Below, piece by piece: positions 1 through 11,208 of a DNA stretch of 64,000 nt. The stretch lies in contig CACRSC010000018.1 of assembly GCA_902651635.1 (NCBI GenBank), positions 367,019 to 431,018 of the forward strand, read 5' to 3'. Positions within the stretch are counted from its first letter, which is position 1. Every line of letters starts with the position of its first letter. Under the pieces are notes generated by a model, which was not told the DNA's origin, did no database searches, and was given only the letters and a program-made list of their open reading frames with translations. Position numbers and translations under genes: made by a program. The DNA comes from Mastigamoeba balamuthi (taxonomy: Eukaryota > Evosea > Mastigamoebida > Mastigamoebidae).

Positions 1-364
1 GAGGTGACGCAATCAGGCGGAAATAATCTAGTTTGTGAAATCTAGATATTTCGCCTGGATATGTTCGGGCATTGTAACGGGAATTCCGAACAATGCAGAA
101 ATGGCATAATAATGGTCTGGCAAGGACGAAAGTCCGGGCAAAGGGCGACCAGCGAGCATCGTGATGGGCAACGCCAATAAATGCTATTACACAGCTTCTT
201 GTTGAATTGGGTTTGCGCATTCGGTAGTCGAGGAGTATGGAATGCACACAAATTAAAAAAACTCGGATTCGTAAGCGCGCCAGTCGGTGAGAAAGGGGGT
301 CTGTCTGCTCCCCCCCGTGGGTCCTTGCTGCGGTCGCCTTGAGGGGCCACCCGCAAATCGCTCT
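1..364. other. intergenic, no gene seen
   Basis: I see no supported gene in this stretch. It lies downstream of the minus-strand MADS-like gene and is AT-richer than the coding DNA next to it. Confidence 0.5.
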
Positions 365-808
365 CTAGAGCTGCTGGTAGCTCTGCTGCAGCTGCTGTGC
401 TTGGAGCAGCAGCTGCTGCTGGTTCCGCTGCTGGACCTGCTCGACAAACTGCTGGAACGGGGGCACGTAGGTGCCCGGCTGCAGCAGCCCGTAGGCGTTG
501 AGCAGCGGCAGCATGATCTCGGCCGAGCCCAGCTCGCGCATGTGCGGCGAGCTCAGCGTGAAGACGTCGCCCCGCTTGGCCACGACGACGACCATCACCT
601 CGGCCTCGTGGTGCGCCGCCAGGGCCCGCGCCCGCCGGAACACCTCCGACTGCGCGGCCATGTGCGCGCCGTGCAGGTCCGACGCGGGCACCAGGCGCTT
701 CTTGGACCGCGACTTGGCCCCCCGCTTGCTGCCCGGGCACCGCTGCTGCTGCTCCGTGGTTACGGCGACGGCTACGGCCTGCTGCTGCTGCTGCTGCTGC
801 TTCTCCAT
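365..808 (-). CDS. MADS-box-like protein, glutamine-rich
   Basis: A single-exon frame of about 147 residues, starting at an ATG at 808 and stopping with TAG at 365. The N-terminus has a polyglutamine run (CAG/CTG repeat), followed by a basic stretch (SKRGAKSRSKKR). Next comes a segment that aligns by eye with the second half of a MADS box: FRRARALAAHHEAEV, then MVVVVAKRGDVFTLSS, matching the family pattern of (K)KAxELSxLCxAEVxLIIFxxxGxxxxFSS. The C-terminal third is again rich in Gln and Leu. MADS proteins are DNA-binding transcription factors of the nucleus. The first half of the box is poorly conserved, so a divergent or degenerate family member is likely. An upstream in-frame ATG at 1012 would add a low-complexity N-terminus and seems less likely. 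Confidence 0.5.
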   Translation of the reverse strand: MEKQQQQQQQAVAVAVTTEQQQRCPGSKRGAKSRSKKRLVPASDLHGAHMAAQSEVFRRARALAAHHEAEVMVVVVAKRGDVFTLSSPHMRELGSAEIMLPLLNAYGLLQPGTYVPPFQQFVEQVQQRNQQQLLLQAQQLQQSYQQL

Positions 809-1238
809 GTGTGTGGGGGGTCCTGCTGCAGCGGAGGGCGCTTTAGCTTGTGAATCAGGGGAACCTGCGGACTGAGTGAGGAGGCACACCAGTGTTCTAT
901 GAACCTTGGCCGCATCGGGTAAGCCCGAAAAAACGAAGCTGTGTTGGGTTTTCCGCTTTTCCTCTTCTGCTCCGTCGAATCTGCTTCTGGAGGCCGCTTC
1001 GTTTAGTCGCACTATGAGAGGTTTTCACCCGCCGCCGGCGAAGGCCGGACCAGCTCCGGAATCGCTAATGGACAGCTTTGGTGATGCTCCGCCTGTGTGC
1101 CTGGCCGATATCATTTATAAACCCTCGGAACTGTTGAACTTCAGTTCTGCAGCGGTCAGGGCAGATGCATACTATTCGACATTTTAACATTGTTGAGCTG
1201 CCTGATTGGGTGCAGTATGGCCACGCCACCCTGTTCGA
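809..1238. other. intergenic, no gene seen
   Basis: A roughly 430-base gap between the start of the MADS-like gene and the stop of the first S33 hydrolase, both on the minus strand. It should hold the MADS-like promoter and the hydrolase 3' end. I see no convincing ORF or RNA. Confidence 0.45.
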
Positions 1239-3645
1239 CTAAGACAGAAGTCCCCTGCCCTCGTGGCTGACGCGAGCGGACTCCTTCCTGAGGTAGTACA
1301 GCACCGCAAACAGCAGCAGCCCCGTCACGAGCAGACCAAAGCCGAGCACGATGCCCCCCACCTTGAACGAGAGGTACGGGTCGTGGCGCGTCAGCCACCC
1401 CTTGAGCATCTTGGCCCCCGAGTTGGGTGCGAACTCGAACACCAAGTCGCCGTCCCATTTGCCGCTGACGTCGGTGTCGACGGTGAGCGTTCCGCCGTCC
1501 AGCGTGGCGTTGCCCACCAGGACGAACCCCGACAGCAGCTGGCAGCTGATGAAGCGGAGCAGAGTGACCGACTGTCCTGTGTCCTCCGCCGTGCCCGGCA
1601 GAATGCCCACGGAGCCCCCGAAGCTGCAGCCCACGACAGACTTGACGCCGACCTTGGGGTCGAAACTGACGAGTTCCGGGAGAGACAGGACCTCTCTGCC
1701 GAGGCCGCCGAGGACGTCGATGCTGGTCGAGTACCTGGACGAGTCGAGCTCTGCCAGGCCGATGTACGGCCCAACCAGAGGACCCGCGCACGTTCGCTTC
1801 CCTACGGACGTCCTCCTCTGGAACAGGAAGTCCTCGACGGCGGTGTCAATGCAGGGGAAGCCCAGCCCCCACAGTGGATGAGAACCCCCCTGTTGGACCA
1901 CCAGCACAGACTCGTTCAGCCTCTGCGCGAGCCGATCAGACGCGTGCTAAGCGCCAAAAAGCGTTTTCTCACACTCCAAACCCGCTCGGACTGGGCTGTT
2001 GGGACCGCGGGGTCGGTGTCGGAGGTGAGAACGAGGACGGGAATCCCCGCAGCGACGAGCGGCCCCGGCAGCGTCTTGTTGATGTACGGGGACTGCATGA
2101 AGGGCGCAGGCATCTCGCTGATGTAGATGCCCGAGAACAGCCTCCCCCTCCTCGTCGCGAGCCTCGCCATGAAGCTCTGCGCCCTCTGCCTCGGCGTGGA
2201 CGACGCGTTCGAGGAGTAGTCGTAGTTGTAGTCCGCAGCCCTGCGCCGGCCTGTGAGGACCTCCCCCAGACGGCCCCGTGGGAGCGCCCGCACTGTATCG
2301 CGAAGTACGACGCCTCGGACCAGAAGCCGCCTACGGATTCGTGCGGGGCCGAGCCGTCGGTCTGGTTGATGCCGCTCTCGATGTAGTGCCAGCGCAGCAG
2401 CGGCAGCCAGTCGCCCTTGGACGCCGCCGCCACGGCGCGGAGGAGGTGCGCCCGGTCGTCGGTCGAGTACAGCAGGTCGACCGCCAGGAGGTCCGCGTTC
2501 ATCGCCGTGAGCACCCGCCTGGCGGACCGGCCCGAGGGCAGAGTGAAGTCGACCGTCACGCCGCCGCCCGACCGGAGCGCAGAGAGCACGCGCTCGAGGG
2601 CCCCGGTGCAGTTCCTGGGCGACTCGGGGCACAGGTCCGCGGAGCACTGCGCAGACGGGTGTCAGTGTCCCCTCCCCTCTGCGTGCCAGCAGCGGTCCGG
2701 ACCCTTGGATGCGAGCCACACCACTCGCCGACCCTGCGGACCACCTCGTCGATGTTGCCGAGCTCCTCGGCCCAGTACGAGGCGATGTCCAGCGTCATGT
2801 CGACGGCGCAGTCGAGCACCAGCCCCGCGACGCCGCTGCCGTACTTGGCCACGTACGCCTGCATCAGCTGCGTGCCGTAGCTCTTGCCATAGAGCCACAC
2901 GCTGCCCCGGAGCTTGGCCACGAAGGCGTGGAGGTCCTCCACCGCCTGCGCCGTCGACACGAACGGCCGCACGGCCTCGAGCTGCTCGCCCAGCGACAGG
3001 TTCGACCCCACGATGCACTCGGACGTGGCGCTGCGGCGCGTCTCGGCGGCGCAGTCGTCGGAGAAGCGCTCGGAGGCGTCGAGGACCGCCTGGCGCTGCG
3101 CCTCGGTGGCGTCGGACCACTGGCCCTGCGAGCGGAACGCGGCGGCCGTCACGGGGCACCAGAGGCCGCACGACAGCCCCGTGCCCCTCTGGTCGAACAG
3201 CACAATGTCGAACGAGGCCCGCACGTCTGCGGCGTCAGCGTCAGTTTTGTGATTGCTGACGTGGCCACTGGGAAATCCACAGGAGATCTTCTCCAATTAC
3301 GGATAAAGGAGAATTTAATTTCGAACGGGTTCCCGCACCTCGCGGGATGCTCTCCAGAGTCCAGCTGGCGTACGAGAGCGAGACGCTGCCGGGGCCCCCC
3401 ACGGCGTAGACCAGCGTGCCCCCCGGGGCAGGGCCGGTCTCCGAGGCCGGCATCGTCGCGAAGACGACGCGGATTCTGTCGGTCCTGCGAGGGTCGAAGT
3501 GGTCGACGGGCACCGCCACGCTGGTGCACCAGAACGGGCTGTCCGTCGGGCCGGACATGTCGCGGGGGCACGGGGTGCTTCCGCGCGGCGGAGACCCGGC
3601 GACCGCGACGACGAGCGCGGCAAGCACACCGAAGAAGCACGCCAT
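1239..3645 (-). CDS. S33/TAP-like serine peptidase, type I membrane protein
   Basis: Five exons: 3645-3339, 3226-2703, 2646-2294, 2240-1982, 1922-1239, giving 708 residues. It is an alpha/beta hydrolase of the tripeptidyl/prolyl aminopeptidase (peptidase S33) type, expected to remove N-terminal residues or short peptides outside the cell or in the endomembrane lumen. The sequence shows a signal peptide, the oxyanion region GGPGSVSLSYASW, FDQRGTG, the nucleophile elbow GKSYG (Ser about 218), the acid region SDTDPAVP, and the C-terminal-domain histidine in VVQQGGSHPLW. Near the C-terminus there is one hydrophobic membrane span followed by a short basic tail. The start at 3645 is the first ATG and begins the signal peptide. 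It is one of a tandem pair with the gene at 3868-6144; intron positions and phases are the same in both. Confidence 0.85.
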
Positions 3646-3867
3646 CGCCGCAAGGAGAACCTGCTGGGGCACGATACGATATTCGAAAACGCAGATTCCT
3701 GTGCCGCCGCCAGATTTCTCGTACTAATCTCGTAATCTTCGGCGGGCGTACCGTGGAACTAGAATAATTGCAGCCACGGTGTGTGAATTGCTGAAGGCGT
3801 TCAATTCACTTCCCTGTTCGAAAAGAAATACGGGGTCGGCTTCGTGAGGCAAAGGGTTATCAGAGCC

Positions 3868-6144
3868 TCACAGGAGCAGGAGTGGTAGCGCAAGAACCAG
3901 CACAATCACTGCGGGGGGAAGAGGGCCACTACACACACTCGCAGCCGAGAATGGCCCACTCTGCACCACCTCGCCACGAACCACTCTCACGCCACTAGCG
4001 GAGGCGTACTCGAAGAGAACGCTGCCCTGCCACTGGCCGCTGAGGAGCGCATCGACCACCAGGGCACCGGCGTCCAGCGTGGCATTGCCGGTCAGGGTGA
4101 ATCCCCTTATCAGTTCGCAGGCAGTGAAGTTCAGCTCCGATGACGTTCCGCCCGGCTGAATGCCCACGACCCCTCCGAAACTGCACCCGGCAGTGGTCAC
4201 AGCGCTGCTGGCCGGATCGAAGCTGGCGATCTCCGGCAGCGACACGACCTCTCTGCTGAGGCCCAGCAGAACGTCATCGCCCGACGCGTAGAGAGACGAG
4301 TCGAGTGCGGCCATGCCGGTGTATTCCCCGACTAGAGCGCCCGGGCACGTCTGCACACGGGGCTCGACTGTCCCCTGTAGCAAGAAGTTCTCCACCACGC
4401 TGTCCACGCACGGGTAGTTCCTGCCCCACAGCGGGTGAGACCCGCCTTGCTGGACTACAAGCGTGGATGAATTCAGTCTCTGAAGGAGGTTGTCAGCTCA
4501 GAGGGGTTGACCGTGCAGTGAGCGCGCACACTCCACACGCGGACTGCCTGAGCGTGTGGGACTGCGGGGTCGACATCCGAGGTGAGAACAAGCACAGGAA
4601 GTCCCTCTGCATGCAGCGGTCCTGGCCGCACTTTGCTCACCGATGGGGGCTGCATAAAGGGCGCAGGAACCTCGCTGAGATAAACACTGGAGAACTGCTT
4701 CCTGCGTCTTGACGCGAGTCTGTCCATGAAGCTGAGCGCTCGCTCCCTCGGGGATGCGGAGGCGTTGGATGTGAAATCGTAGTTGTAGTCCGCCGACCTG
4801 CAAGAGTGAATCAGAGACACAAAGCGGCAGCCACCACGTGCTGAATGGCGTAGTATGAGGCGTCGGACCAGTCGCCCCCGACTGTCTCTGTTGGCGACGA
4901 GCCGTCGGTGGCATTGATGCCTCCGTCGATGTAGCTCCAGCGGAGAATGGGCAGCCAGTTCCCTCTCGCGGCAGCCCCCAGGGCGCGCAGAAGATGCGCA
5001 CGATCCTCTGGCGAGTAGAAGAGGTCGAGGGCCAGAAGCTCCACGTCTGCTGCCGTGAGATTCCGGTTCGCCATCTGCCCCGTGATCAAAGGGAATGCCA
5101 CTGTTGTACTGTTGGCCCGCAGCTCAGAGAGGACTCTTTCGAGTGCCCCTGTGCAGTTGTCGGGTGTTCCAGGGCACAGATCGAGCGAGCACTAAACAGA
5201 GTGAGCGTCGGCCAACCTGATGAGCTGTACCTGGCGATCGGCTGCGCACCACCCGCCGATCTTGCGGGCAATGTCATCAGCGTTGCTGAGCTCCTCGATC
5301 CAATACTCCCCTATGTCCAGCGTCATGTCGACGGCGCAGTCGAGCACCAGCCCCGCGATGCCGCTGCCGTACTTGGCCACGTACGCCTGCATCAGCTGCG
5401 TGCCATAGCTCTTGCCGTAGAGCCACACGCTGCCCTCGAGTTTGGCGATGAACGCGTGGAGGTCCTCCACCGCCTGCGCCGTCGACACGAACGGCATCAC
5501 CTCTTCCAGCTGCTCCCCTATCGACAGGTTCGACCCCACGATGCACTCTGGCGTGTCGTACATTCCCGTCTCGGCGATGCAGTCGTCGGTGAACAGCTCA
5601 GAGGCGTCGAGGACCGCCTGGCGCTGCGCCTCGGTGGCATCGGACCACTGGCCCTGCGAGCGGAACGCAGCTGCCGCGTCGGGGCACCAGAGGCCGCACG
5701 ACAGTCCCGTGCCCCTCTGGTCGAACAGCACAATGTCGAACGCGGCTCTGACGGCTGGGGGAGAGGAGGGGGGGGGTACATCGACGTGAAAGGAGCTCAG
5801 AGTGTATTAGTGACCAGCGACATTCTGACAGTACCTGGGGGAATTGTATCGAGTGTCCAGCTCGCATAGGAGAGCGAGACACTCCCGGGGCCTCCCACGG
5901 CGTACACCAGCGTGCCGCGGGGGGGCGGGGCGCTCTCCGAGGCCGGCATCGTTGCGAAGACGACGTGGATTGAGTCGGGATGCCCGGGGTCGAAGTGGTC
6001 GACGGGCACCTCCACGTCGGTGCACCAGAACGGGCGAGCAGCGGGGTCTGTGATGTCCAGGGTGCACCTTGAGCTCCCGCGCGGTGGCGACCCCAAGGTG
6101 GCCACGACCAGGGCGGCAACAGCAACGATGGGGAGGTACTCCAT
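3868..6144 (-). CDS. S33/TAP-like serine peptidase, probable GPI-anchored paralogue
   Basis: Five exons: 6144-5835, 5754-5231, 5191-4842, 4797-4539, 4479-3868, giving about 684 residues. It is the tandem paralogue of the gene at 1239-3645: exons 2 and 4 have identical lengths (524 and 259 nt) and all intron phases agree. It has a signal peptide (starting MEYLPIVAVAALVVA), GGPGSVSLSYASW, FDQRGTG, GKSYG, SDVDPAVP and QQGGSHPLW, so the Ser-Asp-His set is complete. Unlike its neighbour it ends directly in a hydrophobic stretch (PPAVIVLVLALPLLLL) with no cytoplasmic tail, which is how GPI-attachment signals look. Intron 3 (4798-4841) starts with GC instead of GT; this is the only choice that keeps phase and homology with the paralogue. 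An upstream in-frame ATG at 6168 is an alternative start. Confidence 0.85.
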
Positions 6145-6544
6145 CGGCAAGGGATTCGGAGAAGACATGCCGATTCTCCCGGGAATCTCTCGTACGCTCT
6201 TCGGCGCTGTTCTGCGGATCCCAGAACGCTCCCAACGGTTGCACGACCGCATCCTTTTATCGGGGGTGAAACGCGCCCGGGAAATGTCACGGCAGAAGCG
6301 CCGGTGATGTTCAGAGTTTCGGAAGGAAGGAACGTGTCGCGCAGCCCGACTGTCTAGAAGCCAGCAACGGCGACAGAAACAGCGGGATACTATCTGTTTG
6401 CTCGGATGAGCGCAGCATTCTGTTCACTTTGTTGTGCTTCATTTGGACTTCTGCGGGGCAGACCAGAGAGCAGCTGAGCGTCCTGGGGGAAGAAGTGTCG
6501 GGCGCCGTGTGAGGAATCTGTGCGGGTACTAAAGACTTCAGCCA
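6145..6544. other. intergenic, no gene seen
   Basis: About 400 bases between the start of the second S33 gene and the 3' end of the papain-family pseudogene. I see nothing beyond probable promoter sequence. Confidence 0.4.
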
Positions 6545-7789
6545 TCAATGCCCGTTGACTGTGATCTCCTGGAGATATTGCGCTGGGTACATGGTGATAC
6601 CGCACCCCTGTCTGCCGCGCTTGACGTACATAAAGCCCTTGCTGGTCGACCGGTTTCCGGTGCCAGCCCAGCCGCTTGGCTGGACTCCCCACCAGTTCCC
6701 CCACGAATTCTTGATGACCCACGCGGGGATGTCATCGATCGTCGTCCACCCCACCAGAATGACCGCGTGGTCGGTCTCATCAGTGCACGTCCCGTCGTCG
6801 GTCGACAGCACACCGCCGGCATACTGGCTGATAAGGCCGCTGCTGAGGGCGACGCCCAGCGGCCCAAACCTGACTAGTGCGCTCATGACCTGCGCCTCGT
6901 CCGTCCAGTCGACGGCGTTATACGACACGACCCTGGCTACGCCGTTGCTGGTCGCGTGGCAGAACCCGTTCTGCTCCATGTAGGGATATGACCTCTCGAG
7001 CATTGCGTTGTGCCTCGTGAGGTACTCCAGGGCAGGTCTGTAGAAGTTGCCCTCGCACCCTGTCCCCAGCCCCGTGGAGTCGTTCTCCACGCAGTCCACA
7101 AGCTGCTGGGCCGAGAGCTGGATCGTCCTCTGCGTGGCTGTCTTGTATGCAGACTCCAGTATTCCCATGACCGCAAACGCCCTACAGAACACAATTGTTC
7201 GAGTGGGAAACATGGAGTGAAAGTCTCACATACCAACACTACGCGCACTGCCCCTGGTTGCGGACAGGTGTGACACTAGGGGCGAAGAAAGAGTCCGGGA
7301 TATTCGCCCTTTGGAGGTGATAGCTCTCGGGAATGCTCCCAGCATGTGGAACAGGCCCAATGAAGCCCGAGTGCTGTGAACGAAACTCCTCGGTCGTCAG
7401 GTCACTGAACCTGTTGATGGCGAATTGGCGTGACCGAGACTGTTCATCCTCTGTACTCTCTCGACGTTCAGCTTGAACGCCTTCATCCTCACCGCGTCTT
7501 CTCGAGGGTCAGCCACGAATTACATCGTTGAGAGCGGCACTGACCTTCAGAGGCTGTGTACTCCTCAGAGCGAGTTCAAGAACAAGTTCGGCAAGGAGAT
7601 GCCCATATGGTGAGAGCTGAGACTCAGTTACCACAGAGCTCGGACAGAGCCCGCGGTGAATGCGGTCGCCCAATCAAATTCCCGATCTGGGGGTGGGGGT
7701 CACAGGAGAGCTGCTACCCATTGGCATCGGAGGTCACAGGCCAAGCTCAGAGTGGCGATAACTGAGATGAGCGCGAGTGCGGACTTCAT
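6545..7789 (-). pseudogene. papain-family (C1A) cysteine peptidase pseudogene
   Basis: The order is a signal peptide (MKSALALISVIATLSL, from 7789), an I29-type propeptide (FAINRFSDLTTEEFR), a mature N-terminus (VTPVRNQGQC), then LSAQQLVDC, the His region DHAVILVGW and the Asn region IKNSWGNWWG, ending at 6545. Lesions: a TAG at 7239-7241 sits in frame directly before the Cys-Trp of the active site (QC-A-stop-CW); the propeptide changes frame near 7425; and the expected FKNKFGKE segment reads on the opposite strand at about 7570-7600, directly beside its continuation EYTASEG on the minus strand. The 52-nt intron 7182-7233 (GTATGT...TAG) splits the active-site Trp codon. The N-terminal CQW motif is shared with the intact papain gene at 21255. 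Sequencing error could explain the stop or the frame change alone, but hardly all three lesions. Confidence 0.75.
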
Positions 7790-8316
7790 CTGTAGGGGAG
7801 ACTTTGAGAATGTGCAAAATGGCGGTTGTACCCGGCTTTGAAGAACGGAGTGGTGACGTGCTGAGGATGTTTGGCGTTGTTTTTTTAATAACCAAAATCT
7901 GGCTTATGCACCAATACAGCTAGGCCTCCACCCATCTGCCAGCAAGAACAAACTGAGCCAGAGTCACTGCGTCGGCGGCGCGAGGCAGCGGCGACCGATG
8001 GACAAAGAGTGTTCCCTTAATGGCTGTAACAGGAATGGGCAATCACTTTGCGAGATATATCGATCTGTCAACATTGTGCTGCCACTCCGAGCTCGGTTCA
8101 GCTTTCGTTTCCGCCTGAGTGGAGAGAGTGAAGAGATCCGACACCGCGGGAGCCCTGCATACCGATTTCGGTTCTCTTTTTTGAAAAATCAGACGAGTCA
8201 TTAGGGTTCCCCGGGAGAATCTAGAAGGATCTCGGAGTGCACCTACACAGTCAGCACAGTTTTTATTCCTGTTCGGACGCTCCCCCCCTGCTGTTCTGCC
8301 CCCCGTGAGAGACCCG
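7790..8316. other. intergenic, likely divergent promoter region
   Basis: About 527 bases between the 5' end of the minus-strand papain pseudogene and the plus-strand deacetylase start. I see no gene. The pyrimidine-rich tract just before 8317 fits a 5' leader. Confidence 0.4.
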
Positions 8317-9741
8317 ATGCAGCTCAGGCGGAGCGTGCTCGCCCCGATGGTCGCGTGCCTCGTGCTGCACGTGTGCGTAGCCGTGCCGCTGCTCCTGTGG
8401 CACCGGGAGAGCGCGTCGGCCGAGGTGCTGCCCGACCCCTGGGCTCCTGTGCGACGCGTGGGCCGCCAGGGCCCGCCCCGCGCCGAGACGTGGCCCCGCG
8501 GGGCCATGGCCGCGTTCAGCGTCAGCTTCGACGACGGCTACGACGCCATGATGACGTCTGCGCCGCGCCTGATGCGCGAGCACGGCGTGCGCGGGACGTT
8601 CTTCGTGTCGTCGCAGGTGCTCGACGAGAAGCCGTTCCGGTGGGAGCAGCTCCGGAGCCTGCACGCCGACGGCAACGAGGTGGGGACGCACGGCACGAGG
8701 CACGTGCGCGAGCCCAAGCTCAGCCGCAGCGCCCTCGACAGGGACCTGCGCGCTGTCCGCTCCCGGCTCTCCAAGGTGCGCTCCCTGCCATGCGCAGCGC
8801 CGTGTCGCGTGGGATGGCGGGGCCACTCGAGCGTGTAGCCTCGCGGGCGCGGGCATTGCGGGAAGAGACCGCCGGGTGTTGCCGTTGTTGCGCTGTTTCC
8901 CGATGCTGGTCACCAGTGAAAACGTTCCTTTCGGCGGCACAGTGCGGGCGGTGGGGGGGGGGGGGGGGCCAGTCAGCGGTGCATTATTTCTAACTCCCCA
9001 ACGCGCCCCTGTGTGCAGTTTCTGAACAAGAGCGACGAGACCGAGGCGTGGACACACGCGTACCCGTACGGCGACAACACCCGGGTGACGCAGGACGTGG
9101 CGTCGGACGTCGTGCTGGCCGGGCGCAGCTGCCCGCAGTCGGACTGCCAGATCGAGCGGGCGGACCCGCTGAACCCGATGCTGCTGCGCGCCTGCCTCTG
9201 CAGCTGGTGCTCGGCCTCGTGGGTGCTCAGCAACGCCCGCAGGGCCGTCAACACCAACGGCTGGATGATCTTCGTGGGCCACGGCCTCGTCAGCTGCGGC
9301 GAGGGCTTCGCGCACGGCGAGTGCGTCAAGGGCTACCGCCCGCAGACGCTCGACGAGTTCGGGTCGATGCTCGAGGGCCTCGCGCAGATGCAGAGCGAGA
9401 GGACCGTCTGGGTCGCCCCCATCATCGAGGTCCTGGCGTACGGCGCCGCCAGGAGGGCCACGAGCGTCGCGTGGGAGTACAGCGACAACAGCAGCGCGGT
9501 GGCCGTCACCGTGGCGACCGCGACCGAGGGGCTGCCCGGCGGGGCCATGGCCGCCAGGGCGCTCACGTACTCGGTCCCGCTGCCCGCGGGCATGGCGAAC
9601 GTGTCGAGCACGGAGCCGCCCGGCCTCCGCACGGAGGTGGTCCCCTCGGAGGACGGCACGCACCGCGTGCTGTTCTCGCTGCCCGTGAGCAGCGAGGCGC
9701 AGCGTGTCCGACTCGTCTTCGGGCAGCAGAGCACAGAATAA
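8317..9741 (+). CDS. NodB-type polysaccharide deacetylase (CE4), membrane-anchored
   Basis: Two exons, 8317-8775 and 9019-9741 (phase 0), giving 393 residues. CE4 enzymes are metal-dependent and remove acetyl groups from chitin, peptidoglycan or similar glycans. Visible motifs are SFDDGYD (residues about 68-75, catalytic and metal Asp pair), THGTRH (about 125-130, the metal-binding H-x3-H), AYPYGDN as the third motif, and a late VGHGL. A hydrophobic N-terminal segment (VACLVLHVCVAVPLLLW) would act as a signal anchor, placing the enzyme in the secretory pathway or at the surface. The GTG at 8305 was not used because the ATG at 8317 leads straight into the anchor. The intron is long for this window (243 nt) and holds a run of G. 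The stop codon lies inside an AATAAA (9737-9742), a possible overlapping poly(A) signal. Confidence 0.85.
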
Positions 9742-9977
9742 AATCAGATTATGCGGCGTTGACGCGCAGTCCCGGTTGCTTCCCGCAGTCCCCTCCCCTC
9801 CCCACCCCTCGCACACACCCGCAGGAGAAGCAGCAGCAGTCTGGGGAGCTTGCGTGATTGCCGAGCCAGAAAATTCGTTCTTGTGCATTTTGTGGCTGTG
9901 ACGGGACGGCTGCGCTAGTCGGTGCGGTGCTCACGGCAACGCGGGAGCACGCGAGCCCGCCCCCACTCGCCCGCCGC

Positions 9978-10906
9978 TCACCAGTGGTGGTGGTGGTGGC
10001 TCATGTGGTGCGACGTCCAGAGCGACCCGTAGGTCTGCGGGAAGTAGGGGCTGGACATCCAGTTGTAGCCGTAGGTGTAGTGCGGCTTCATGAACGTCTT
10101 GCACGGGTTGCGCATGCGCGGGTAGCGCACCACAAACTCCTGCATCGCCATGCTCAGCTCGCAGTAGTCGATCCTCCCGTCCCTTCAGGGGGTTCCACTG
10201 ACGTCAGTGAACGCTTCGGTTTTCCGCCCGCACAGCGAGCACTGTGCGGTGGTGCACAGTGCAGCGAAGTGTGCAGATTGTGCGGGCGGGTGTGAGCGTG
10301 TCTGTGCGGACCTGTTGCGGTCGAGCGTGTAGAAGAACCACTGGGCGTCCATCTGCGTGATGGTCGTGTAGTGGAACTTGTGCAGGATGTACATCACCTG
10401 TGCGGGTGTGAGGGGGAGGGGGGTGTGAGTCACAGGCGCTGCTGCTGGGCTGTCCGCTGCTGGAGAGCCCTGTGCGCGACACGCACCTCGTTGAAGGTGA
10501 TGATGCCGTCGCGCACGCACTCGTAGTACACCTTCTGGAGCTTCATCTCCCTCTTGGGCGTCCAGATCTGCAGGCAACGGGTCAGCGTCGTGCGTACACT
10601 TCGCCGTGAGAAAAATCGACACGATCTCGACCCCCCAGCACCGCCTCTCATGACTGAGTTTTTAGAAAACCCGCTGGTTGGCGTACCGGCTTGTAGTACA
10701 TGCCGTCCATCAGCGGCTGGGACCACACGGGGTATCTGCGCGGATGGCAACGTGAGGAGACCTGCCGGGTTTCAAAAAAAGACACGGAGCAGAAAACCGC
10801 ACCCGCCCGTGTACCCGGGGATGGGGCAGCCGTAGCCCGGCGCCATCATGGGGGCGCCCATCATAGGGGCTCCGTACATGCCCGGTCCGCCAGCGTAGTA
10901 GGCCAT
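9978..10906 (-). CDS. small EF-hand protein with Gly/Met/Pro-rich N-terminus
   Basis: Five exons: 10906-10803, 10735-10687, 10567-10487, 10397-10312, 10182-9978, giving 174 residues with consistent phases. The N-terminus is rich in Gly, Met, Pro and Tyr (MAYYAGGPGMYGAPMMGAP), as in penta-EF-hand proteins such as peflin and sorcin. A first, degenerate EF-hand (YYECVRDGIITFNEVMYIL) is followed by a canonical calcium loop DRNRDGRIDYCE (residues about 104-115) between helices. The C-terminus is rich in Tyr, Pro and Ser and ends in a histidine run (SHHHHHW). It is probably a calcium sensor. The protein is shorter than a full penta-EF-hand member, so I name only the EF-hand superfamily. The last intron interrupts the calcium loop itself. 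Confidence 0.8.
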
Positions 10907-11208
10907 GTTGCCAGGTGGGTGGATGTCTTGCAATGCGTTTGTCTTTTAGGCGAATGAGCCGTTGGAGAAGCGTCACGATATTGCGGGAAATTATAAATCG
11001 GGCGATTCAGTCTTTCAATTCGGGGCGAAGATTCACAGTCCGAAACCTGAAACAGCGGCATGCGGCACGTGGCGTTCCCTTGTTTTGCACAGCGCGATAG
11101 CTTAGCTCGCTCACTCTTTCCGGGAGCTCTCCCGGGGGGGGGGGGGGAGGACATGGTGCTCTCTCCTCTGAATCGCCTGATTCGGGGGCGGAGATTCTCT
11201 CCGCGGAT
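10907..11208. other. intergenic, no gene seen
   Basis: About 300 bases between the EF-hand gene start and the next minus-strand ORF. It contains a G-run near 11140. No gene is supported. Confidence 0.4.

Noticed and set aside
2226-2300. Introns of only about 20-23 nt in both S33 genes
   Set aside because: A same-phase solution exists with a 53-nt GT-AG intron in one gene and a 44-nt GC-AG intron in the other, and it matches all other evidence.
8263-9888. 541-codon open frame on the minus strand opposite the deacetylase
   Set aside because: It is the antisense shadow of GC-rich coding DNA; its Arg/Ala/His-rich translation has no domain, while the plus strand has clear CE4 motifs.
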